A program made the translations under genes and the position numbers. The notes under the pieces were generated by a model. The model was not told the origin of the DNA. It saw only the letters and a program-made list of their open reading frames with translations, and did no database searches. Of a stretch of 38,853 nt of DNA, positions 14,444-20,968 are shown one piece after another. The DNA comes from a virus. Location of the stretch: positions 1 to 38,853 of the IMG/VR virus record IMGVR_UViG_3300000367_000004; one strand, 5' to 3'. Position 1 is the stretch's first letter, and each line of letters starts with the position of its first letter.

Positions 14444-17311
14444 TTACTGCTCCCTCATGTCCTTGAGTAGTTCTATCAGTTCTGGTGACAAGCGGTACGC
14501 GGTGCGCCCCGCCATCGTATCCGCCATAAGCATTCCCATCTGGCGGTACTTACTGATCTTGGCGTTGACGTCCTCCTTGCGCAGATTCATGTCGCTTTCC
14601 ATCGTTTGCGGCAAGAATACGACACCTGGCATGTCCCTGAAGAAACGCTCCAACTGCGCGTCACCCAGCAGATCGTTCATTACTGGAATTCTGTTGTCCT
14701 GGGCCAGCTTCTCACGGCCCTTGGCTTGCCGACTACGGTCCCTGTAACCGAACCCACGATTGCCATACAGGTGATCCAAGAACCTAACGGCATCCTTCAC
14801 GTGCTGCCGGGTCACCACGACGTTCGTGCCGTCGTCTGTGCTGTACGTCCGGGCAGCTATCGCTACGGCCATACGTGCGATCTTCTCGCGCATATTCGCA
14901 GCCTGAACTAGCGGTGGCTGCTCGGTGTAGCGGTGCCCCATCTTCACGGCTTGCGCCTTGGCTTCGCGCTCAGCGCCGCGCTGCCATAGCACCTGATGCG
15001 GCTTGCGCGACCACGCCCACATCACCAGGTCATGGCACAGATCTCGCGTAAATCTATGAGCTACGTGCCGTTCCCCGGTGGCATTGATAGCGTTCATGCT
15101 CACCTCGTCGCTGCGCACCGACATCGCGAAGTCAAGCCGTGCGATGTCCTCAGGGGCGCCGAGTAATTCTTGCACTACGTCCACCCCATCTCCCACTTCT
15201 CGCATAGAACGGCCACTGCGCGGGTTGCCCATCCAGATCAGGCGAGTGCGCGCTGGCACGCTGTCACTAGTGATCTGCCGAACCTCGGCTACGCCACTGC
15301 TTCGCACGCTGCTCATCTGCCCGATATCTTCGTGTGACAGCCCTGAAACCTCATCGATCACCACTAGGCGCCGATCACTCAGCGGTATGATTCCCCAGGT
15401 CACGGACCATTCGTCGTTGACCCGTTGGCTGCCGCCCAGCAAGCCCGATCGAGTTGCCGTTTCTGCTGAGACTACGCGCCCTGCTCGGTAATGCTGGGCA
15501 AGGCGTTCAGCCACTTCGCTCTTCCCGGTGCGGGTGTCGCCCGCCACCATCATCTCCAGCCATCCCTTGCGGAGCAGCTTGCCGTCGTAACGAAACCGCA
15601 GAACGCTGTGCCATACCAGATCAAAGGCAACGTGCAAGTTCTGCCGCCCTACGATATGGGTCACGTTAGCTGCCAGATCCTGGGCGATCTCGCCGCACTT
15701 CTTCAACGGCCGTTGCCCCTCTGCGGGCTGGAACACCTTGAGCCGTTCGTGCAGTTCGGGTGTCATGCGGAACCGGTCAAGGCTGGTCTCGGTGTCTTGC
15801 ACCTCCCAAGCCAAGAATTCGTTGACCTTCGTCCGCTCATTGTGAACAACCTTGCCCTTCACCTGAACGGTGCGGTTCTGCATTGTTGTGAATTCTGGTG
15901 AAACCATAATGCGCCGAATGCTGGTTAGGTCCTCCTTGTCTACGCGGCTGTCGCTTTCGTCTTCTTCATCTATGGCCCTCCTAACGCCCAACATCTGGCA
16001 GTTTTCGTATTCATGCACCTCGGTCGTCAGGTCCTTGCACAGCAAGCCAAGGTGCTTCCTCATGCTCTCTGCCAGGTTGGCACGCGGGTCCACGAGCTCC
16101 AGGATGGCATCGTCGCCAGGCGCCACGGCAACCTCCTGCTCTAACCTTCCGCCTACGCGCTCGCCCTTGCTGGACATCGGGCAGAACTGACACTTATCGC
16201 CCTTGTTCTCAAAGCATCCCACGGTCAGGCTAGACGGGTAGCTACGGGTGTCGCCCGTGCGTGCGGCCACTTGCGCTCTCATGTTCAGCGCTTGCCCTGC
16301 CAGCTTGATGTTCATGCTGTCCAGCACACTGATGTCCTGCGCGCCGTCCTGCGTTTCCTGTTTGCCTGAGATCTGCTTCGCACCGCGCATCAGCTCATCA
16401 AGTTCTTGCTTGAACAGCTCAGCCCCAACCTCGTGATACAGGTCGGTCAGGTCCTTGCCGTGCTTCTTCACTAGCTTGAACGGCAGCTGAACATCGTACA
16501 CAGACTCAGCGATTTCTTTGAGATGGTGGCGCACAACCTTCAATGCCTCGCGCCCGGTGCTGTCCCGGTCGTAGCAGACATACACCTTGCAATCCTTGAA
16601 ATGGACGCCCCACTCAGGCTTCCAGTTCTTGGCGCCACCACTGCCCGTCACGGCGTTGAATCCGTATTGCCTTGCGAGTAGGGTGTCCATCTCGCCTTCA
16701 CACAGCAGAACTGGTTCATCTGTGTCGGGTGCTGCCGGATACAGTCGGCGCTCGTTGTGCCCGGAAACTCCCCACATCTTCTTGTCGTGGTCGTGCAGAT
16801 CCAAGCGGTAACGCTTGAGATTGACGAGCTTACCGCCCTCAAAGAACGGAATCGTGTAGGCGCCCTCGTCGTTGTCCCAGCCCAGCTTGACCGCCTCGAT
16901 GGTTGCCTGCGTCAAGCCACGCCGTTCCTGTAATGCTGCCAGTGCATCCGGGTTGCTCATCAGTGCGCTGTGCCAACCTGCCACGCTGCCGAGGCTGGGT
17001 AGTGGCACCTCTCGCTTGCGCTTCGTGCGGATATCTACGACATCGGCCGTGAAACCTCCGCGATCTCCTTTCGCGGTAACCGTGCCGGTGGTTCCTCCCT
17101 CCTCCTCGATACGCCAGAGTAGTTCACCCAACGCCCCGTCCGGGCAGCCTGCGAAGCACCGCCACACTTGCTTGTCGAAGTTGTACGACGCACTCGCGTT
17201 CTGATCCTCGTGTAAAGGGCAGAATCCTGACCATTCGCCTTGCTGGTCCGGTCCGTCAACGACAAGCCACGGCCTCAGGGCGTTGATGTCAGGACGATCG
17301 TGATCCTGCAT
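14444..17311 (-). CDS. DNA primase fused to an AAA+ (MCM-like) helicase domain
   Basis: 955 aa. A CHC2-type zinc finger (Cys31, His34, Cys52, Cys56) is followed by a TOPRIM domain (LLCEGEMD, Glu205; CYDRDSTG, Asp248/Asp250), as in DnaG. A central Cys group (C366, C374, C377) may bind metal. The C-terminal half is an AAA+ ATPase: Walker A GDTRTGKS (591-598), Walker B LVVIDEVSG (Asp653/Glu654), then SSGVAEVRQ and IWMGNPRSG, more like MCM than the DnaB/T7 RecA type. It should unwind the fork and lay primers for the DnaE-like polymerase. Start ATG 17311, 13 nt after the previous stop. Confidence 0.85.
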   Translation of the reverse strand: MQDHDRPDINALRPWLVVDGPDQQGEWSGFCPLHEDQNASASYNFDKQVWRCFAGCPDGALGELLWRIEEEGGTTGTVTAKGDRGGFTADVVDIRTKRKREVPLPSLGSVAGWHSALMSNPDALAALQERRGLTQATIEAVKLGWDNDEGAYTIPFFEGGKLVNLKRYRLDLHDHDKKMWGVSGHNERRLYPAAPDTDEPVLLCEGEMDTLLARQYGFNAVTGSGGAKNWKPEWGVHFKDCKVYVCYDRDSTGREALKVVRHHLKEIAESVYDVQLPFKLVKKHGKDLTDLYHEVGAELFKQELDELMRGAKQISGKQETQDGAQDISVLDSMNIKLAGQALNMRAQVAARTGDTRSYPSSLTVGCFENKGDKCQFCPMSSKGERVGGRLEQEVAVAPGDDAILELVDPRANLAESMRKHLGLLCKDLTTEVHEYENCQMLGVRRAIDEEDESDSRVDKEDLTSIRRIMVSPEFTTMQNRTVQVKGKVVHNERTKVNEFLAWEVQDTETSLDRFRMTPELHERLKVFQPAEGQRPLKKCGEIAQDLAANVTHIVGRQNLHVAFDLVWHSVLRFRYDGKLLRKGWLEMMVAGDTRTGKSEVAERLAQHYRAGRVVSAETATRSGLLGGSQRVNDEWSVTWGIIPLSDRRLVVIDEVSGLSHEDIGQMSSVRSSGVAEVRQITSDSVPARTRLIWMGNPRSGRSMREVGDGVDVVQELLGAPEDIARLDFAMSVRSDEVSMNAINATGERHVAHRFTRDLCHDLVMWAWSRKPHQVLWQRGAEREAKAQAVKMGHRYTEQPPLVQAANMREKIARMAVAIAARTYSTDDGTNVVVTRQHVKDAVRFLDHLYGNRGFGYRDRSRQAKGREKLAQDNRIPVMNDLLGDAQLERFFRDMPGVVFLPQTMESDMNLRKEDVNAKISKYRQMGMLMADTMAGRTAYRLSPELIELLKDMREQ

Positions 17312-17324
17312 CAGCTGCCCTGTT

Positions 17325-17603
17325 CTACGAGGTGACGTGCCTTGGGCGCGGGAATCCGCGGTTTCCTTCGGCGTCGTACATGTCCCGCTTCAGGGCCGCG
17401 ATGATGGAGTTGTATTCCTTCAGGTTGCCCTCGGCGAAGCCACCCACGTAGTCGCTGACACGGTCAGCCAATTCGTCCGTGTCGTCAAACATCCAGTAGC
17501 ACTTTCGGCCGATCCACTTCGTACCGTTCAGGTCAAAGTGCATCATCAGCCAAGCTGCCAGCGTGATGTCGTCGGTTTTCCAATCTTCCAGTTCGTCTGC
17601 CAT
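17325..17603 (-). CDS. DUF5659-like small protein, 92 aa
   Basis: Start ATG at 17603 has AGGA upstream. ITLAAWLMMHFDLNGTKWIGRKCYWMFDDTDELADRVSDYVGG matches the pattern of DUF5659-type proteins that accompany primase genes in phages (hydrophobic strand, basic turn, F-x-D segment). The rest is helical and ends in a basic tail. Located between the SSB-like and primase genes; a replication accessory role is inferred from position. Confidence 0.65.
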   Translation of the reverse strand: MADELEDWKTDDITLAAWLMMHFDLNGTKWIGRKCYWMFDDTDELADRVSDYVGGFAEGNLKEYNSIIAALKRDMYDAEGNRGFPRPRHVTS

Positions 17604-17628
17604 TGTCAGTATCCTTCTATGAGTTGTG

Positions 17629-17679
17629 TTCTGCGGGGTCGCTGCCCGATGGTGACGCCACGTCAGCGACCCCGCAGAA
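17629..17679 (-). terminator. 16-bp perfect stem between the SSB-like gene and the 92-aa gene
   Basis: TTCTGCGGGGTCGCTG (17629-17644) is exactly complementary to 17664-17679, leaving a 19-nt loop. On the minus strand no U-tract follows, so it may be a partial terminator or a 3' stabiliser that raises SSB mRNA over primase mRNA. Confidence 0.65.
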
Positions 17680-17688
17680 TTCTGTGAG

Positions 17689-18447
17689 CTAGAAGGGAAC
17701 GTCGTCCTCCACGAGCTCCTCAACCAGCTTGTCGATCGCGGCGGCCTTCTTCAGCCCCTTGAGGCTGATCCCGTGCTCCTTGGCGAGTTCCTTGAGCTGC
17801 GCCGGGTTCATCGCCCGAATCTGCTCCTCGGTCAGCTCGTCTTCCTCTTCCTCTTCGTCGTCCCAGTCGTCGTCCTCGTCCTCCTCCAACTCCTCGGATT
17901 CGGGCTCTTCGGGCTCCAACTCGTCCTTCTCCAACTCGTCTTCCAGGCCGTCGTCCATCTCCACCGTGGCAGCGTCCTCGCCGATCGGGAAGATCGTGCC
18001 GATCTTGGCCCTGTAGTCGCCCTCCTGGTTGGAATCCGCCTTCACCACTGCCAGGAAACGGGTCTTGCCCTCGTGCTTCTCGGCGTTGAACTTCCCCTTC
18101 TTCTTCTTGGGGCTTGCCTCGCCGATCGCCTTGAAGAACTGCTTCTGCTTCCACTCGCTGGCATCGCTGAAGGACACGTAGTCCCAGATGCGCGCCCCGG
18201 TGCAGTCGCCGCCTTCCTTGCCGCTGGTCTTCAGGCTTTCGGTCTCGCCCTTGCCGTCGGCCACCACGTCCAGCACCACCTCCAGGCGGGGCCGACTCTT
18301 GTCCCCTTGGGTGTAACCGGGGATGATCTCCTTGATCAGGAAGGTGTAGACACCCGGCTTGGGCTGCTCTGCGAAGTTCGGGCTGTCGTCCTGCACGAAC
18401 TCCTCGTCGGACATGCCGCTCAGGTCAAACTCAACCATCTTTGCCAT
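17689..18447 (-). CDS. Single-stranded DNA-binding-like protein with acidic C-tip
   Basis: 252 aa. The N-terminal ~150 residues (PGVYTFLIKEIIPGY ... RLEVVLDVVADGKGETE ... WDYVSFSDASEW) form an OB-like beta domain of the DUF669/phage SSB kind. A long Glu/Asp region follows, then a SAP/Rho-N-like helix pair (NPAQLKELAKEHGISLKGL), and the chain ends EDDVPF, closely like the DDDIPF tip by which bacterial SSB recruits partners. Start ATG 18447 follows AGGAGCAAGATTC. Its neighbours are a Sak4-like ATPase and an exonuclease, which fits an annealing-type recombination module. Confidence 0.78.
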   Translation of the reverse strand: MAKMVEFDLSGMSDEEFVQDDSPNFAEQPKPGVYTFLIKEIIPGYTQGDKSRPRLEVVLDVVADGKGETESLKTSGKEGGDCTGARIWDYVSFSDASEWKQKQFFKAIGEASPKKKKGKFNAEKHEGKTRFLAVVKADSNQEGDYRAKIGTIFPIGEDAATVEMDDGLEDELEKDELEPEEPESEELEEDEDDDWDDEEEEEDELTEEQIRAMNPAQLKELAKEHGISLKGLKKAAAIDKLVEELVEDDVPF

Positions 18448-18469
18448 GAATCTTGCTCCTGTGTCGTTG

Positions 18470-19306
18470 TCAGAAGGTGAATTCGTCATCACCCTCGGGG
18501 TCGGCCTTGGGGTTCAGCTTCTTCGTTGCCTTCTTGCGCGTTGTCTTTGCTGCCTCCTTCTGTGACTGCTGCCGGACGGTGGCGATGGCATCTTCCAGTT
18601 TGGGCACCGTGGGACGCACGATTCTGCCCTTTGGGAATGCACCTAGGCCGTCCTTGGCATAGTACTCGCCGTGCGGTTGGGTGTGCAGCACCCTGACTCT
18701 ACCGTGCTCCTCCGTTTCCAGTACCTCCAGATGGCCCACGATCGTAGCGTAAGCGCAGATCTTCTCAGGCATCATCTTGCCCTGCACCCATGGCCAGATA
18801 TGTTCCTCGCCGGTCTTGGGCGACACGTACCGCATCTCGTGCGCGGTCATGCCGAAGTTGAAATCTAGCGAGGACATATGCCTGATCCACTTGGAAAGCC
18901 TGTTCATGTTCTGCAGGTATTCCGGCTTGTCAGGCACGTACTCGTCCCGGTGTGGCTTGGCAGCTACCAGGTCGGCCATCAGCCCGTCCATGCCGATTTC
19001 TTGGAGTAGGGGCACGCTATCGGCCCATACCCATCGGTAGCCGTGCTTCTCGTGGCGCAGGTACTCGTGGATCTCGTCCAGGTCCGCCCACTCAGCTGCC
19101 ACGTACTCGTCCACCTTGAACTTCGGGTGGTGAATGCTGATGGTGTCGGTGTTCTCAATGGCTGAGCGGATGATCAGCGTGTCATGGTCCTTGCGCGCAC
19201 TGCTGCCCGCAAGCCACGTCTTTCCGACGCCTGGATCGGCGAACACCATGATGTTGAACTGCGGCCGGTCACTGTTGACCGTGCGAATCCCGGTTGGCTT
19301 ACTCAT
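18470..19306 (-). CDS. Sak4-like RecA-fold ATPase (recombinase)
   Basis: 278 aa. Walker A is ADPGVGKTW (Lys29, Thr30) and Walker B is RWVWADS (Asp96), typical of the short RecA-core AAA_24/Sak4 proteins that promote single-strand annealing or exchange in phages. The C-terminus is a basic Lys/Thr-rich tail (TTRKKATKKLN) ending DDEFTF. It starts within the 3' end of the Cas4-like gene (8-nt overlap) and precedes the SSB-like gene, the usual order of such modules. A replisome ATPase is the alternative. Confidence 0.8.
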   Translation of the reverse strand: MSKPTGIRTVNSDRPQFNIMVFADPGVGKTWLAGSSARKDHDTLIIRSAIENTDTISIHHPKFKVDEYVAAEWADLDEIHEYLRHEKHGYRWVWADSVPLLQEIGMDGLMADLVAAKPHRDEYVPDKPEYLQNMNRLSKWIRHMSSLDFNFGMTAHEMRYVSPKTGEEHIWPWVQGKMMPEKICAYATIVGHLEVLETEEHGRVRVLHTQPHGEYYAKDGLGAFPKGRIVRPTVPKLEDAIATVRQQSQKEAAKTTRKKATKKLNPKADPEGDDEFTF

Positions 19307-20492
19307 TGAAATCCTCATCGATGGGCAGTAGTTCACGGTATTGCGCGTAGGGATCGCGCGGTTCGTAGTCCATGTCCAGTAGCACTTCCCAGTCAGCCCC
19401 GTCCTCCTTGAGCTGGCATAGGTCGTAGAATTCGCACATCGTGCACGCACCCAAGCCACCGAACATCGGCACCCTATAGACGCCTAGCTTGCCCTTGCGA
19501 ACGAGGTTCATCTCGTAGGCTTGCATACGGATGCGCTCCAGCACGTTCTGCCTACGGTCGTCACCGGAGTACACCGTGAAACGCTGGAACAGCGGTGGCG
19601 ACTGGCGCTTGCTGGGCTGCCCGTACTGCGCAGGATCGTGCCCAGCGGCCTCGAGAGCCGCCGTAAGCGCCGCTACGGTGGGCTTGGGTGGGTTGGGTAC
19701 CCCCAGCGCCGCAACGGCCCTTAGGAGGTCGTCCTTGCTCGGCTTGTTCAGCGCTTGGCCCTTGTCGTTCTTGGGCCTCTCGTCGGGCAAGCCCTTACGC
19801 AGAACGTTGTAGAGGAAGCCCGAAATATCGGCATCTTCCGGGATCCACCCATTGGCTGCCAGGTACGCGGGGCCGAACAGCCAGTAGGTTCCGCACTGGT
19901 CGTCCAGCTCCTTCTCGTTGGGATCAAGCAACGATGCGGCGGTCTTGTGGTCCACGAACAGGTAACGATTCAGCTCGCTATCCCAGATCACCGCGTCGAA
20001 CTGCATGAGATAGCGAACCATCGGCTTGCCTGCCTTGTCCAGAACCACCGCCATCGCAGGTACCTCGGGTGCCAGCACGTTCCACGCCTTATCGCGTTCC
20101 TGCCAATGGTCCACGTAGTTCTCCAGCATGGCTTGCCCTAGTTCACGGGCAGCTACCCATTCCTCGTCCTCGTCGCGGATGCTGAAGTCGTACCCGGCCT
20201 CCTGAGCCGCCTTGTCGTATTCCCTGAGGAACGTACCCGCTGGGTGCGGACCACGCTTGATTCCGGGAACGTAGTACTCCTCCAGCGCCGTGTGGACCAT
20301 GCTGCCGAAACGCAGAGCGTTTCCGGTCCTGGACCGCGTGATCCGCAGAACGCTGGAGTTGTGCCACTGCTCCCGACACCGCGTGTAGCTGCCGCGCTCG
20401 CTGGTGCGCAGAAGCGGTAGGTGCGTCCAGTCGGCCGGGTCTGGGTCGTGAATGAAGCCCAGTTCCCGATGGAGCGTAGTGATGGGTGCCAC
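19299..20492 (-). CDS. Cas4/RecB-like PD-(D/E)XK exonuclease
   Basis: 397 aa. The nuclease core shows His67 (FGSMVHTALEEYY), Glu143, Asp166 (MQFDAV) and Asp181-His-Lys183 (VDHKTA), matching the RecB-type motif. Cys39 (TRCREQW) plus Cys350, Cys353 and Cys359 (CTMCEFYDLC) can hold the iron-sulfur cluster of Cas4/AddB enzymes. An insert near 251-284 resembles a SAP/HeH fold. It should resect DNA ends for the Sak4-like protein. GTG 20492 follows AGGAAGGCAAGCC; promoter at 20538-20567. No CRISPR array or cas1/cas2 lies nearby. Confidence 0.85.
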   Translation of the reverse strand: MAPITTLHRELGFIHDPDPADWTHLPLLRTSERGSYTRCREQWHNSSVLRITRSRTGNALRFGSMVHTALEEYYVPGIKRGPHPAGTFLREYDKAAQEAGYDFSIRDEDEEWVAARELGQAMLENYVDHWQERDKAWNVLAPEVPAMAVVLDKAGKPMVRYLMQFDAVIWDSELNRYLFVDHKTAASLLDPNEKELDDQCGTYWLFGPAYLAANGWIPEDADISGFLYNVLRKGLPDERPKNDKGQALNKPSKDDLLRAVAALGVPNPPKPTVAALTAALEAAGHDPAQYGQPSKRQSPPLFQRFTVYSGDDRRQNVLERIRMQAYEMNLVRKGKLGVYRVPMFGGLGACTMCEFYDLCQLKEDGADWEVLLDMDYEPRDPYAQYRELLPIDEDFNE

Positions 20493-20537
20493 GGCTTGCC
20501 TTCCTGTGTGTTGGCTGCTGTGTGTGTTGCTGCCCGC

Positions 20538-20567
20538 AAGCTAGCCCGTGGCCCTGGCACCACGCAA
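20538..20567 (-). promoter_or_regulatory. Promoter of the exonuclease/Sak4/SSB operon, TTGCGT-18-TAGCTT
   Basis: TTGCGT (20567-20562) and TAGCTT (20543-20538) with an 18-nt spacer. It lies 46 nt upstream of the GTG at 20492 and would drive the recombination genes and perhaps the whole replication operon. Confidence 0.6.
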
Positions 20568-20657
20568 CCGTGGAGGCCCCTCAGATGCCCCAGGAGCCAC
20601 GATCACCCCCTGGCCGGTGCCCACGTACCCCCTGGAACCCTTCGGCTCTTACATTCG

Positions 20658-20707
20658 TTCCTACACCTGACCATGAACCCAGGGTTCCTACACCCGACCA
20701 TGAACCC
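20658..20707. repeat. Two tandem 23-nt direct repeats (iteron-like)
   Basis: 20658-20680 and 20685-20707 differ at one base; each contains CTACACCYGACCATGAACCC. The 13-nt part CTACANNYGACCA is also present at loci A2 and 28.8 kb. Close tandem copies next to a large palindrome resemble protein-binding iterons. Confidence 0.7.
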
Positions 20708-20722
20708 TTACGCACGCGCTCA

Positions 20723-20836
20723 CGTATGCGCATTACGCGGAGCGCCACAACTGCACAGCCACCACGACACCCCCTACGCGCGTAGGGGGTTGCTGCGGCA
20801 CTAGGCGGCGGCTTGGCTCCGCGTAGTGCGCATACG
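20723..20836. repeat. Nested inverted repeat B
   Basis: Arms 20723-20743 and 20816-20836 (21 bp, one mismatch) carry the same CGTATGCGCATTACGCGGAG sequence as repeat A 18 kb away. The centre (20769-20790) is a perfect 22-nt palindrome with CCCCCTA and TAGGGGG halves. An overlapping perfect 16-nt palindrome, GCGCATACGTATGCGC, lies at 20828-20843. Confidence 0.85.
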
Positions 20837-20877
20837 TATGCGCGTACGAGGTTCTTAGGGGTTCTTAGGCGTGAAAG

Positions 20878-20909
20878 GAACGGTGTTCAGGCTTATGAAC
20901 AGGGTTCTT
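20878..20909 (-). terminator. Imperfect second copy of the helicase-gene terminator
   Basis: GGAACGGTGTTCA and TGAACAGGGTTCT pair with a few mismatches and are followed on the minus strand by TTTCAC. It resembles the perfect hairpin just upstream, suggesting duplication for tighter termination. Confidence 0.55.
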
Positions 20910-20911
20910 AG

Positions 20912-20951
20912 GCATGAAAGGAACCCTGTTCCGGCTTGCGAACAGGGTTCC
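20912..20951 (-). terminator. Rho-independent-type terminator of the SNF2-type helicase gene
   Basis: A perfect 12-bp stem, GGAACCCTGTTC with GAACAGGGTTCC, and an 8-nt loop lies 18 nt after the helicase stop codon. On the minus strand it is followed by TTTC. Confidence 0.75.
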
Positions 20952-20968
20952 TAGGTGTTCCTGGGTGT

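Larger units (their letters stand above)
20493..20968. other. 476-bp non-coding interval, locus B
   Basis: Between the SNF2-type helicase and exonuclease genes. In minus-strand order it holds two terminator-like hairpins (20912-20951, 20878-20909), a nested palindrome (20723-20836), two 23-nt direct repeats (20658-20680, 20685-20707), a CCCCCTGGCCG-rich segment like that of locus A2, and a promoter (20538-20567). No frame with a ribosome site was seen. Size and content fit a replication origin or a structured RNA plus control region. Confidence 0.7.

Noticed and set aside
17773-18480. 235-aa Leu/Val-rich plus-strand frame resembling a membrane protein
   Set aside because: It is the complement of the Glu/Asp-rich region of the SSB-like gene; no start signal and no neighbours on that strand.
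19299-20492. Cas4 as part of a CRISPR-Cas system
   Set aside because: No repeat-spacer array and no cas1/cas2-like gene in the window; the neighbours are Sak4- and SSB-like genes, so it is a phage recombination nuclease.
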